Assembly: GCA_037962975.1 (NCBI GenBank) | Contig: CM075673.1 | Coordinates: 157,810,667 to 157,874,666, forward strand | Length of the DNA: 64,000 nt | Direction: 5' to 3' | Source: Clitoria ternatea | Taxonomy: Eukaryota > Streptophyta > Magnoliopsida > Fabales > Fabaceae | Shown here: positions 1 through 11,878 of the stretch, one piece after another | Position numbering within the stretch: position 1 is the stretch's first letter | Layout of the letters: the number at the start of each line of letters is the position of its first letter | Translations under genes and position numbers: made by a program | Notes under the pieces: generated by a model | Told to the model about the DNA's origin: nothing | Databases searched by the model: none | Seen by the model: the letters and a program-made list of their open reading frames with translations, nothing else

Positions 1-593
1 CCTCCACCATTTTCCACTCGGTTTCCTAAGCAATTACATAAGAAACCGTTCGGAATACTTCCATATAACACGTTCCACTCGGTAAGAGGCATCAAATCAA
101 CATAAACTTGAGTGTTTAAGCTTTCTTTCACTCGGAATACTTCAACCAGTGTAGTCTCCTTCAGAATAGGAAGCATTCAACTCGGAACCGAGCCTTTCTA
201 GGGTGTTTTGACTCGGATTTTCACCCAGAATTGATTCTTTTGACCACTCTTCACTCAGAATTGCTTCTCAAGTCAGGATTCCATTCGGTGGTAGTCCCTT
301 CAGTCATGTTTTACTCGAAAAACATGACACTGGCTTGGAATTCCATCCTCCACTCGGAATTCCTGATCCTTCACTCGGAATTCTTCTCTGTCACTCGGAA
401 CAGAGCCCTTTTCACTCGGTTTTTGCATAATTTCACTAATATTCCATATAAACTCTATTATTACGTGCAAAAATGACATTTTTGAGGTACTACAGACCAT
501 CAACAAGGTATATATTGACTTATTCTTGCTTACAAACCCTCCATAATTAAAATTTATAAGGATAAAATTGTTTCTAAAAACAGGGATGTTACA
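1..593 (-). repeat. 3' LTR of gypsy element 1 (partial)
   Basis: Matches 8566-9158 base for base except about positions 318, 512 and 557. It ends in the TGTTACA terminus next to the polypurine tract. Contains many TTCACTCGG-type motifs. The remaining roughly 3.3 kb of this LTR should lie left of the window. Confidence 0.95.
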
Positions 594-606
594 TTCTCCC
601 CTTCTT
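594..606 (-). promoter_or_regulatory. Polypurine tract of gypsy element 1
   Basis: On the minus strand this reads AAGAAGGGGAGAA directly before the 3' LTR start TGTAACATCCC. That is the expected position and composition for the plus-strand priming site. Confidence 0.8.
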
Positions 607-633
607 TTAGAAATTTCGTCCCAAAATTTAAAG

Positions 634-3051
634 TTAAAACAATTGAGGGTACAATTCTCTCATTTTCTCCTCTATTTCCCAAGTAGCATCCCCATCATCT
701 GTCTGACTCCAAACTACTTTGACCAAAGGGATTTCTTTGCCTCTTAGCTGTTTGAGACGTCGGTCAGCAATCTTAACTGGCGATGCTTCAAAGGTAAGGT
801 TTTCTTTCAGAACAAATTGATCGGGACTTAGAACATGATCAGGGCTTGGTACATATTTACGGAGTTGAGAGACATGAAATACATTGTGAAGGTTTGTCAG
901 CTCGGGTGGCAGAGCAATGCGGTACGCATGAGTTCCTATCTTTTGCAGAATCTGATAGGGTCCTACGTATCTGGGGCTTAACTTCTTGGCCTTCAAAGCT
1001 CTTCCTACTCCAGTGGTAGGGGTAACTTTGAGAAATACATGGTCACCTTCTTCAAATTCTAATGGCTTCCGTCGCTTGTCATAGTAACTCTTTTGTCTAT
1101 CTTGCGAAGCCTTCATTGCCATTTGAATCCTCTGAACTTGTTCTGTTGTCTTTTGAACAATCTCTGGTCCAATTATTGTCTTTTCACCAGTTTCATACCA
1201 ACATAAAGGTGTACGGCACTTTCTTCCATACAAAGCTTCATAAGGGGCCATTCCGATGCTTGCATGATAGCTGTTGTTGTAAGTGAATTCAATGAGTGGA
1301 AGGTATTCTTGCCAACTTCCTCTATGTTCTAGGACACAAAGACGCAACAAATCTTCAAGAGTCTTGATTGTTCTTTCTGATTGTCCGTCTGTCTGTGGAT
1401 GATATGCGGAACTTAACTTCAGATGAGTTCCTAGAGCTTGTTGCAGGCTCTTCCAAAACTGTGATGTGAAACGAGGATCTCGATCAGACACAATCGCAGT
1501 GGGAGTTCCATGTAATCGTACAATCTCCTTGATATAGATCTGGGTGAGTTTTTCTAGGGAATACTTCATATTAACAGGAATGAAATGAGCGGTCTTTGTT
1601 AATCGATCCACGATTACCCAAATAGCATCACATCCAGCCGATGTTCTGGGAAATCCACTCACGAAGTCCATAGCAATCTCATCCCATTTCCATTCTGGAA
1701 TATCCAAAGGACGAAGGGTCCCACTTGGTCGTTGTTGTTCCGCCTTTACCTTCTGACACATCAGGTAAGCTGTTACGTACTCAGCGATATCCCTTTTCAT
1801 TCCTTGCCACCAGAATAATTTCTTCAAGTCTTGGTACATCTTGGTTGATCCTGGGTGGATACTGTACTTACTTTTGTGTGCTTCATCCAGGATAGATCTC
1901 TTAAGATCTGCGTTGACTGGAATACAGAGCCTCTGTTGATACTTGATCACTCCATGTTCATCTTTGCTAAACTCTGAGACTCCTTCTTTTGTCTTTTCTG
2001 CTAGATCTTGTAATTCCTGATCATTGGCTTGAGCTTCTTTGATTTGTTCCAAGAAATCATTGGAAATTCTTAGCATTCCAACCATAAGGCTTCCCCTTTT
2101 TGGTGTTACTGCTAGGTTCAAATCGCGAAACTGTTCAATCAGTTCTAACTCCTTTGTCATCATATATGATAGACGTAAAGCCTTTCTACTGAGTGCATCA
2201 GCCACAACATTAGCTTTTCCAGGATGGTACCGGAGTTCAAAATCATAATCTTTGATAAATTCCATCCACCTACGTTGTCGCATATTCAACTCCTTCTGGT
2301 CAAATAGATACTTCAAGTTTTTGTGATCACTGAAGACTTCGAAGTATGTACCATACAAGTAGTGTCTCCAGATTTTCAAGGCAAACACAATAGCAGCTAA
2401 TTCCAAGTCATGTGTGGGATAATTAACTTCATGCGTTCTTAGCTGTCTTGAAGCATAAGCAACAACCTTTCTTTCTTGCATTAGGACACATCCTAGTCCT
2501 TGTTTTGACGCATCACAGTACACTTCATATGGCTTGGCAGGATCTGGCAAAATCAAGACAGGTGCACTAGTGAGTCGTTGGCGTAACTTCGTAAAACTGC
2601 TTTTGCATTTGTCAGTCCATTCGAATGGTTGGTCTTTACGAGTCAGCTTAGTTAAAGGTGTTGCAATTCGAGAGAAATTCTCGATGAATCGACGATAATA
2701 TCCAGCCAGTCCAAGGAAACTGCAGATTTTCGTCACATTCTTGGGTTGTTCCCAATTTAGTACAGCTTCTACCTTTGTAGGATCCACAGCAATTCCTTCC
2801 TTAAAGATGACATGTCCTAAGAATTTCACTTCTGTCAACCAGAATTCACATTTTGAAAACTTAGCGTACAATTGCCTTGCACGCAAAGTGTTCAGAACAA
2901 TTCGAAGATGCTCCTCGTGTTCCTCATGGCTCTTGGAGTAGACGAGAATGTCGTCAATGAATACAACCACGAATTTGTCCAAGTACTCATGGAAGATTCG
3001 ATTCATGTATCCCATAAAGACTGCAGGTGCATTTGTGACTCCAAAAGGCAT
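634..3051 (-). pseudogene. Gypsy 1 pol: RT C-terminus, RNase H, integrase, chromodomain-like tail
   Basis: 805-residue open segment of the polyprotein. Reverse transcriptase active site FIDD at residues 31-34. RNase H acidic residues at about D180, E217, D242 and D285. Integrase zinc-finger histidines H392 and H399, with the catalytic triad D462, D523 and E559 (35 residues between the last two, the canonical spacing). The tail has a chromodomain-like block ending ATWEIEEKMRELYPQLF. In the integrase zinc finger the first cysteine of the CxxC pair is tyrosine (Y429, C432 kept), which should impair zinc binding. The segment is preceded in frame by a TGA at 3076-3078, so its first methionine is not the native start. 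It would be translated only as part of the upstream gag-pol frame. Confidence 0.93.
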
Positions 3052-3075
3052 AACAAGATACTCATAGTGACCATA

Positions 3076-3570
3076 TCATGTTCTGAATGCCGTTTTGGGT
3101 ACATCGTCTTTCTTTACCCTGATTTGATGATAGCCTGATCGTAGATCAATCTTCGAGAAGATAGTGGCTCCTCGTAATTGGTCCATCAAATCATCAATCC
3201 TTGGAAGAGGGTAACGGTTCTTGATCGTAGCTTTATTTAACTGACGATAGTCAACACATAACCGCATACTGCCATCCTTCTTTTTGACTAGAAGAACTGG
3301 TGCTCCCCAAGGTGAGACACTAGGTCTAATCATTCCTTTCTCTAGAAGATCTTCTAATTATTTCTTGAGTTCACTGAGTTCCTTGGATGACATCCGGTAA
3401 GGAGCAATAGAGATTGGTCCCACGCCCGGTATAATATCAATGCTGAATTCGACTTCTCTCTCTGGAGGTAGCTCTAGTATGTCCTCAGGGAATACTTCTG
3501 GAAATTCTTGAACAACAGGAATCTGTTCAAGTTGAGAAGTGGCCTTACTTTCAGTTTCAGTAAGGATCAT
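3076..3570 (-). pseudogene. Gypsy 1 protease-RT linker and RT N-terminus, split by a stop
   Basis: Two open segments in the same frame as the gag-protease and RT-integrase segments, 3358-3570 and 3076-3333, separated by a TAA at 3358-3360. The first has the linker rich in PEVFPED-type residues that precedes gypsy RT. The second has the RT fingers/palm start, including RLCVDYRQLNKATIKNRYPLP and KIDLRSGYHQIRV. Both stops (TAA 3358-3360, TGA 3076-3078) look like C-to-T changes of CAA and CGA codons, judged from the expected residues in gypsy elements of this type, including the second gypsy element in this window. Confidence 0.9.
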
Positions 3571-3576
3571 GTATAG

Positions 3577-5055
3577 TTAGACTTCTTTTGAGATTACCTT
3601 TTCTGAGCTAACAAGGCAAGAATTTGTGACTTGATCATATTCAGATGTAGTAGACCCGTGAGAGATGGATCTATTATGACAGTCAATCAGAATATGATTG
3701 GCAGCAAGCCAATTCATCCCTAGAACAATGTCTAGATCAATCAAAGGTAAACATATCAGATCTACCTGATAAGCTTTCCCTTCGATGTTAAGAGAACATT
3801 CTAGACATATGCGAGTAGAGCAAATGGGCTTATTGGCGGCAGTTGTGACAATCATTTGATAGGGCAGAGAGGTTGTAGGAAGCTTTAAATGTTTTACACA
3901 ATTCTCAGATATGAAAGAATGAGTGGCTCCAGAATCATATAATACATTTAATAGAGTACTTCCTATAAAGCATGTACCTTGCACAAGATCGTTCTCTTGT
4001 GATACTTCTGCACCATTCATGGTAAAAACTCTGGCATTTCCCCCTGGCCTTCCGGTTGAGTTATTTCCGGGCCTTCCAGGATTATTGTTCTGTCTGAAGT
4101 TGTTGTTGCGGGGAACATTTTGCATTCTCGGGGCATTGTTGGTAGAGACATTTGCAGTAGATCCTCCACTTCCTTGACCTGTTGGTCGTACTGCCTGTCT
4201 TTGAGTTACTTGTTGTTGGTTATTTTTATTCCTGTACCAACAGTCAACATCACGATGCCCGATCCGTCCACAAATTATGCAGTTCCTACTACTCTGGTTC
4301 TCCTGACCTTTAGGAGGAATTCGGTTGGCTGAGTTGAAAGATCGGAAATATGGTCGATCTCCTCGAAAATCCCTCCTTTGTTGTCGATCTGGCATACGTC
4401 GCTCTGGCCCAGGATTAGACGTTCCAAGTCGTCGAAGATTAGAGGTGTTCTCAAATATGCGGCATCTGTCAACCAAAGTAGTGAATTGGGTAATTTGTTG
4501 ACAACATATGGCTTGACGAATCTCATGTCGTAGCCCTGCCTCGAACTTTGCACATCTTGATGCTTCTCCCATGTGAGTGTAGTAGGGACAACATTTTGCT
4601 AGTTCATCAAACTTAGCAGCGTACTCCCCAACAGTCATATTGCCTTGTTTCAGATTGAAGAATTCTTGCTCCTTTTGTCTCTTTATGTCTTTGGGGAAAT
4701 ATTTAGCGAGAAATTCTGTCTTAAATCGTCCCCAAGTAATGATATGCCCATCAGTAGCTAGTCTGACTCTAGCATGAGTCCACCAGTGTTCTGCTTCTCC
4801 AACCAGCATGAAGACAGCAAAGGTTACACAATCCTCATCAGAACATCGCATAGCGACAAAAATCTTTTCAAGGTGTTCAATCCATAGTTGTGCTCCTTCT
4901 GGATTGAAGCCTCCTTTGAACTGCGTAGGATTGTTCCTTTGAAAATCAGCTAATCCTTGTCTGGCAGAAGCATGAGGTAACTCTTGTCTTTCTATTACCT
5001 CCACAATTCTGGTAAGAAGATTCTCCATCACGTGATTGTTATTTTGGCGTGCCAT
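3577..5055 (-). pseudogene. Gypsy 1 gag and aspartic protease
   Basis: 492-residue open segment starting at the ATG whose complement is at 5053-5055, about 180 bp inside the 5' LTR. Residues about 60-170 match the retrotransposon gag core (GEAEHWW, then FLAKYFP and KQGNMTVGEYAAKF). A CCHC zinc knuckle lies at C259-C272 (CIICGRIGHRDVDC). A Gly/Asn/Arg-rich basic stretch follows at 290-340. The protease active site YDSGATHSFIS places DSG at 374-376. The segment ends with a TAA at 3577-3579 inside what should be a continuous gag-pol frame; the segments 3577-5055, 3358-3570, 3076-3333 and 634-3051 all share one frame, so only nonsense changes and no indels separate them. Confidence 0.93.
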
Positions 5056-5220
5056 TAGGAATTTACTGAAAGAATATCAACAAATAGATTTAGGGTATGC
5101 GTTATGTGGAGTATTCTATATAGGATATTTAGTCTTAGGAGTATTATGGACTGTTCAATATTTCTATCAGAGTACGTGGAAACCTAATGGTCCACTCCAC
5201 AAGCTTAATGAATCGACTAT

Positions 5221-5234
5221 GCTCTGATACCACC
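5221..5234 (-). promoter_or_regulatory. tRNA-iMet primer-binding site of gypsy 1
   Basis: Minus strand reads TGGTATCAGAGC just inside the 5' LTR, complementary to the 3' end of plant initiator tRNA-Met. Separated from the LTR end (5237) by a few bases. Confidence 0.9.
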
Positions 5235-5236
5235 TT

Positions 5237-8200
5237 TGTAACACCCTCGGTTAGATAAGACAAATCCTTCTGTAGGTTCATCCCATTTAACTGAGAGTGT
5301 TAACAGTTTTTAGAAAAAGTGAATATTTTTTTTTTAAAATAAATACGTGGCAAATCGGCGGAAGTAATATTGTATATATCACATAGTTATTCACAAACTA
5401 TAAATAATTGTACTCTTAACAGAATGGGGCTCGCAGGCACCCTTAAATATTATACAGTCATCCGGTGTCTGATTATAAATATTCTATCCTTAATGATTAT
5501 TCTCAATGGGTTCAGCGTATTGCTGATCTTCACACTCGGGTTCTTGAGTTTCTAATTCCTCTGAAAAATGTTCAACAGTAAGGGTGAGTATAACCCAAGA
5601 CCCTGATTGGTTCATCCGATGCGGACATAATCCAGTTAACATACAATGTCACATAGATCATACATTTAGCATGTTTAAAACAATCAAGCGTGTTGTCATC
5701 ACATAAATCGTACATATAACATATTCACAATTATAACAATCAAATATGCTGTAATGAATGCATGAGTTCGGATTTATTATGATTTATCTTTGGTTAAGTC
5801 TCATGATGCATGTGGGCCCAATAAGTCGTTTCATCTTCTTCTCATTCTATGGAATATCACCATTCCAATCATCTAGAGCGATCAGGGTCCGCCCAAGTTC
5901 CATGTGGTACAAATGAACTCATCGGTTCTCATCATTAATTTAAATATTTTTGGAACTTGGATCCCTACGATCATAGTTACACTCCGTCATTTAGTCAAAG
6001 TACACTAGAATTGCATCGTCTCACCCGGCTATCAGGCGCGACTCTGATGCCATTGGGTTGCCGTTCCAGTTGTACTCCCAAGATTCTTCATGGAGATCGA
6101 ACGTGAGTGTCCTTCACTGTACCAAGTGTATGCTCTAGAGGTTTTTCTTCTTCAAAAATATTTTCATGATGCGAAATGCATTTTTCTTTCAATTGATTCC
6201 TTGGGTATCTTATGTATTTCCAGTCTCATCATATCATTCTCAAGTTCTTTGAATTTTCTCAATCATTTAAACCTTGTAAGATATTCGTTTATTATTTAAA
6301 GAAATATATCTATTATATATATTCTTTTATAAAGAATAAAATAATATATATTCTTTATGTAAATACGCATAATTTGGACATTAACAATGTATAATACTAA
6401 TAAAACTAATAATAATGATAACAATATTAATTTTGACAATAAATAGAATAAGAATGATAATTATAACTTACTAATAACTTAAATAGTAGTAAAGATTAGT
6501 TTCCAATTAAAAATTCAAGTGAAAACACTAAAAATAGAGTTTTCCGAGTGGAACAGAGGAAAATCCGAGTGAAATGAGTATGATTCCGAGTGGAATCATA
6601 CAGAGAAGGGTTCTCCAAGCGATCTGGCTAAAAATCCGAGTGAAATGACACTGGAAAAGCTATTTTCCGACTGAAATAAATTTAAATCCGAGTGAAATGA
6701 AGTGGAATGCTGTTTTCCGACTGGGACAGCTTGAATCCGAGTGGAAATAAATTATATCCGAGTAAAAATGTTGATTTCTAAACTTTTTGAGAAAGAAAGG
6801 TTTAATACTGAGTGAGAAATTGAGTTTGCCGAGTGGAATGGGTTGAATATCGAGTGAAACTGAATCATCCGAGATAAATGAATCCGTTCCAAGTGAAAAA
6901 TAAATTTTCTGGGTGAAATGAGTTTAAATACCGAGTGAATTCAGGTTGAAGTGAGTTTCTGAATAAAATAGGCATCAATCCGAGTGAAATAATCCTGATT
7001 CCGAGTGGAATCAGGTTGATAAGAGATTTCTAAGTTATTTTAACTATGTATTCCGAGTGAAAATAAACCAAAGGGAGTTTTCTGAGTAAAATAAAGGTTT
7101 ACCGAGTTAAAAATCACTGGGAAGGGTTTTCATGAGTGAAGCTACTTAAATTCTGAGTGAAAATGAGTTTCTGAATGAAATTAATTATGATTCTGAGTGG
7201 AATCAATAGGAAAAGAGTTTCCTGAGTAAAAATAAGATACTTTCCGAGTAGAACAGTGTGTTTACCGAGTGAAATAAGGTTGAGAAGCTTCTGTCCGAGT
7301 TAAATATGATGTTTTCCGAGTGCATTTACTAAAAAGGGGTTCTGAGTAAAAGGTAAATATACTTTCTGAGTGAAATTAAGTCAAAACCGAGTAAAAGAAT
7401 ATAAGAAGGAAATTTCCAAGTAAAACAAGACTTGTAAGATGCTGTCCGAGAGAAATAGAGTGTTTACCGAGTGAAATACTATGTTTTCCGAGTGAAATTA
7501 AATGGAAAGATGTTATCCGAGTATAAATAAGCAAAACCGAGTAAAATAAGTGTAAAACCGGTCGGATTATCATAAAACCGAGTAAAATAACCTATTATCA
7601 TATTTGTTTCACTAGAAATCACACGGTACCCATGTTTCTTAGTATTTTCAGTCCCATAAATACATGTCATATCACAATTCATCACTCGGTAACAGATATA
7701 TATATATATACATGCATATACAGATAATAATTTAAACCATTTCATACACATTGAATCAGTCCTCCACTCGGTTTTCCCACAAGGCACCTAAGAATATACC
7801 CCCTTACCTCAAATGAAGCTCCTGGAGGAGAAGAAAGAGGCTCCCTTTACTGTCCTGCTTCAATTCTGAGTGAAACAGAGGGGAAAGGAGAGGGAAAGAG
7901 CTTGCTGGGAAGAAGAGTGATGAAGTGTTTGGTTCGTGTGTGTGGTGTGAGGTCTGAGGACCTTGAACTCGTTTAAATAGGGAGAAAGTGAGTGGGAGAC
8001 AAGTGGGAGACAGCCTTTTCCGAGTGGGCTGCTGAGTCAGTGCCCATTTCTGAGTGATAAGCTGAGTCAGTTCCCATTTGTGAGTGATAAGCTGAGTCAG
8101 AAGGGTCAGTGGAGATTAAACAATTATATATGCTGAGTCAGTGTCCATTCCTGGTCGTCCACCATCCTTAATGCGCACGATTGGATTTAAATATCATGAA

Positions 8201-9158
8201 AAGACAAAATTGAAGTCAAAACGCACTTCTGTCAGTGAATTCCGACTGGAATACTTGAATACCGAGTGAAAATACACTCGGTTAACACTTCTGTCAGTGA
8301 ATTCCGACTGGAATTCCCACTTCCGAGTCTCAATTACAATTCTTCACTCGGGTTTTCTTCGAAACCGACTCAGGTACTCGATTTTCACTCGGTAATACCT
8401 CTTCAGACCGAGTCCTCTCTTTCTCAGTGAATCTTCACTCGGAAATCCGAGCCTTCCTTCACTCAATTCACTCGGTTTAGGCCATTTCCTCTCGGACCAA
8501 GACTCACACATACTTCTCTCACTCGGTTTTTGTCCAGTGGAGTGTATCTCACTCGGAATTGACTTCCTCCACCATTTTCCACTCGGTTTCCTAAGCAATT
8601 ACATAAGAAACCGTTCGGAATACTTCCATATAACACGTTCCACTCGGTAAGAGGCATCAAATCAACATAAACTTGAGTGTTTAAGCTTTCTTTCACTCGG
8701 AATACTTCAACCAGTGTAGTCTCCTTCAGAATAGGAAGCATTCAACTCGGAACCGAGCCTTTCTAGGGTGTTTTGACTCGGATTTTCACCCAGAATTGAT
8801 TCTTTTGACCACTCTTCACTCAGAATTGCTTCTCAAGTCAGGATTCCATTCGGTGGTAGTCCCTTCAGTCATGTTTTACTCGGAAAACATGACACTGGCT
8901 TGGAATTCCATCCTCCACTCGGAATTCCTGATCCTTCACTCGGAATTCTTCTCTGTCACTCGGAACAGAGCCCTTTTCACTCGGTTTTTGCATAATTTCA
9001 CTAATATTCCATATAAACTCTATTATTACGTGCAAAAATGACATTTTTGAGGTACTACAGACCATCAACAAGGTATATATTAACTTATTCTTGCTTACAA
9101 ACCCTCCATAATTAAAATTTACAAGGATAAAATTGTTTCTAAAAACAGGGATGTTACA
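5237..9158 (-). repeat. 5' LTR of gypsy element 1 (3.9 kb, motif-rich)
   Basis: Complete LTR, TG...CA on the minus strand. In element orientation it holds roughly 18 CCGAGTGAA motifs (plus-strand TTCACTCGG, 8270-9000), a TATA-like TATTTAAAC near 7971-7982, then several dozen copies in the opposite orientation (plus-strand CCGAGTGAAA, 6540-7600), an AT-rich stretch at 6290-6490 and a non-repetitive end. The 3.9-kb length is long for a chromovirus LTR, and much of it is motif array. No coding frame in it looks real. Confidence 0.93.
7971..7982 (-). promoter_or_regulatory. Putative TATA box of gypsy 1 LTR
   Basis: Minus strand CCTATTTAAAC, followed downstream by a pyrimidine-rich CACTTCATCACTCTTCTTCC-like stretch typical of a transcription start. 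It sits between the two oppositely oriented motif arrays. Confidence 0.5.
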
Positions 9159-10302
9159 CTCACAGCTTCAAGACTCCATTGCTCACCTTCACAATCCCAA
9201 CCTTAGGGGATTAGAACTCCATCGACGTTGGATTCATCGAAGGAATACAGAGAGACATGGATGGGAGAGTTTAGAGAGATGAAAATGTAGTGAGAGATTG
9301 GAAATGGAAAATGAAGTGTATTATGTTGTACGCTGTTCTGTTCTCCTTTACAGAGTATGTACATGAATATATATAGGCATCTAACTAAAAATAATTAACT
9401 TAACTGATAACTTAGAAAACTTAAGTTAGTGAATAAACTAATTAGTTACACAGTTTACAGAGTAACTAACTAAATACAGCTCAGCTCTTAACAGGATCCA
9501 GCTCAACCTTAGCTAATTTACAGCTCAGCACCAGCTAATTGACAGCTCACTTCTTAAGTTACTTAAGGTTGCAGTAGTAGAGAAGAAGGCAATGGAAGCG
9601 GAACAGTACTGCACCAAGTGTGTTGTTGGAGGGAAGGAACAATGTTTAAATTACTGCCTTTATGCTTCAGTTGCTGAGTTTTCGCTTGAGCGGATTAAAC
9701 TCTCGCTTGGGCGAGTTCGGGAATTGTACTATAGTGTTGCTTGGTCGCTTAAGCGTTATGGCGAAGCTTGGGTGAAAGGTGATGTTTTGGGGTTACGCTT
9801 GAGCGTAGTCTTGCTTTTCTTGAGCGAACTTGGACCTTCGCTTGAGCGAATTTAACTCTCGCTTGAGCGGATTGATTATTCAATCGGTATTCTGCAGTTG
9901 GCGCTCGGGTTCTTCATGCAATATTCCGAGTGCTTGTTCTCTTTTGGAGTCAGTGTCTTTGAAGTCTCACTCAGTCGGTCTTTGGACTCTTTTCAGTCAG
10001 AATTGAGAAGTCTCACTCGAATTTTCCAAATCTCACTCGGCTTTTGTAATTTTCACTCGGATTTGTCTTCTTTTCTCAAGTACGCCCTGTTTCTGCACCA
10101 TTAGACAGCTAATTGCCTAGCATTTATACGCTGGCTGCTTAGTAAATTTGTAAATACTTCAAAATTCCTTATCTAATTAATATTTTCAATCGGTTTCTTA
10201 CATAAATAGCATACTTTTGAAATAAATAACTAAAACATGAATTATTAACAAATTATTAAATAATAATATCAAAACTAGACAATACTTAGTAAATTATGTT
10301 AA
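9159..10302. other. Intergenic retroelement debris with two motif families
   Basis: No gene recognised. On the minus strand 9180-9400 resembles a copia-type LTR promoter (TATATATATTCATG near 9370, then a CATTTTCCATTTCC-type leader), but I cannot define its ends. 9670-9870 carries about seven CGCTTGAGCG-type motifs and 9890-10080 carries TCACTCGG-type motifs. 10100-10300 is AT-rich without visible structure. Confidence 0.45.
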
Positions 10303-11304
10303 CTAAACAGTGGAATAATTAAGTCTTTTCAAGACTTATCACCCCACTACACCATTGCTGAGACCTTTGATAACCATAGCCTCACCTTCACCCATTGCCT
10401 TCACCACTACAACCTTTTTCCCTTCCTCACCCTTAAGGAAGAGCAGTATTATCCTAAACTCATTCGAGTTTTCTATTGTAATCTCAAACTTGTAAATGGA
10501 ATGGTCGAATCAAAGGTCAAAAATGTGACCATAAAGCTCACCAATGCCCGGCTTGCTGAAATTTCTCTGCTGCCACTAAACGATGCTGAGTTTGATGGAG
10601 GAGACCCTGAGGATGAATGGGGTTTCAATGCTCTTACTGCCCGTCAATCATTATGGAAGACTGATCGCCCCAGGAGCAACCACAAATTGGTAGGACACTT
10701 GACCATGAACAACCGCCTCCTACACTTTTTCTTGGTCAAGATGTTGGTTCCCCGTGGTGGGAACTATACTTTGGTGGAAGAGGATGATGTCCTCTTGATG
10801 TGGGCTATGCTGAACCACAAAGAAATCAACTGGGTTCAAATGGTCAAGCTTCACATGCGCCACGCCAAGGACCAACAAAAGCTCCCATACGCTATCCTAC
10901 TCACCAAAATATTCAAACATTGTGGAGTGGACCTGGCTGGAGAACTCTCGGAGAAGGTGCCTTCAAAAGCATGCATTGGCACTCATCACCTCACTAAGAT
11001 GGGTCTTGTTTTTCTAAACAGAGCATGGTACTCACGAATGGAAGGCATTCATGCCAACATTCCCTTTGAAGCTCCTACTGATGATGAACCCGTTCCTCCT
11101 CCTGCACCTCAAACCTCTTCATCTGCCCCTGCTGACCCATTTGCATCGCTCTATGCTCACCTTGACCGCCGCTTCGATTGCCTCAAAAATTCCCTTCAAG
11201 AATTTTCAATGACCGAGCAACAACATTTTGAGATGATGCAATAGCGTTATGAAGAGTTGTCCCATCAAGTCTCCGAACTTCGATTTTTCAACCCGGATAA
11301 TTAG
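10303..11304 (+). pseudogene. Plant-transposon-protein-like ORF inside an LTR element
   Basis: The frame is open from 10303. The first ATG is at 10501, but recognisable coding continues upstream of it (YYPKLIRVFYCNL at about 10443-10481), so the protein is 5'-truncated. The layout, a YPKLIRVFYCN start, a mid block LHFFLVKMLVPRGGNY and then a Pro-rich and charged tail, resembles the plant family often labelled putative plant transposon protein (Pfam PF20167 as I recall; not checked). An in-frame TAG at 11242-11244, probably from CAG, cuts off the last 19 codons, which otherwise end at 11302-11304. It lies upstream of a polypurine tract and LTR, so it occupies the 3' internal region of an LTR element. 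Function is unknown. Confidence 0.6.
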
Positions 11305-11754
11305 ATCCATTTTTATGCTTTGATCATTATGTTTTCTTAGTTTATGCATCAGTTTTCTCATTTCCTTGATTGCACTTTCCCTTAAATTTTCATGAATAAA
11401 ATCTGTCTTTCCATGACTTTAATTGCCTTATTATTTTTTGATGATTCCAAAGGGGGAGAAGCAATAGTTGTTGTTCATCTGTTCTGTTATTGTTCATCTG
11501 TTCTTCTGCTTAAATAATAAACCATTTTAATTATCTCCAAGGCATTAATACCTAAAGATAGGGGGAGATTTTTAAGAGATAAGAGATTTACCTGTATAAG
11601 TGATAACTTTTAACAGATAAGAGCTTCTTGAAAAGATAAGTGATAATCTGATTTTAGAGATAAGGAAAAATTCAAATGTTTTTGCAGATACAAAATTAGA
11701 AATAATTGTTGTTTAAACTAACAACCCTCAAGAGATGAACATGGTTGTCATCAT

Positions 11755-11769
11755 CAAAAAGGGGGAGAA
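11755..11769 (+). promoter_or_regulatory. Polypurine tract of the TAATCGATTA-bearing LTR element
   Basis: CAAAAAGGGGGAGAA directly before TGTGTTTG, the presumed LTR start. A similar CAAAGGGGGAGAA occurs at about 11451, as seen in SIRE-type copia elements that carry two such tracts. Confidence 0.65.
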
Positions 11770-11878
11770 TGTGTTTGAATATGATAACAAGTACAATGAT
11801 TTTGATAATGACAAAACACTCTTGAAGAAATTCTTGCAAAAACAAAGACATGGAATGAGACCCACAAATAGCACGAAG

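Larger units (their letters stand above)
1..9158 (-). mobile_element. Ty3/gypsy chromovirus, left LTR cut by window edge
   Basis: LTR retrotransposon read right to left. The right (5') LTR spans 5237-9158, the primer-binding site follows at about 5221-5234, one long reading frame runs 5055 to 634, a purine-rich tract lies at 594-606, and the left (3') LTR begins at 593 and leaves the window. Both LTRs begin TGTAACATCCC on the minus strand. The visible 593 bp of the left LTR aligns without gaps to 8566-9158 with about three differences, so the insertion is recent. Domain order gag-PR-RT-RH-INT with a chromodomain-like tail places it among chromoviruses, probably the Tekay/Del group (inference). 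The right flank begins ctcac; the matching target-site duplicate would lie outside the window. Confidence 0.95.

Noticed and set aside
231..476. 81-residue open frame, repeated at 8796-9041
   Set aside because: It lies in the gypsy 1 LTR and exists twice only because the LTRs are duplicated. Its residues come from the TTCACTCGG motif array and it has no domain.
9592..10104. Two adjacent 87- and 68-residue open frames as genes
   Set aside because: Their composition follows the CGCTTGAGCG and TCACTCGG motif repeats; no domain or splice structure.
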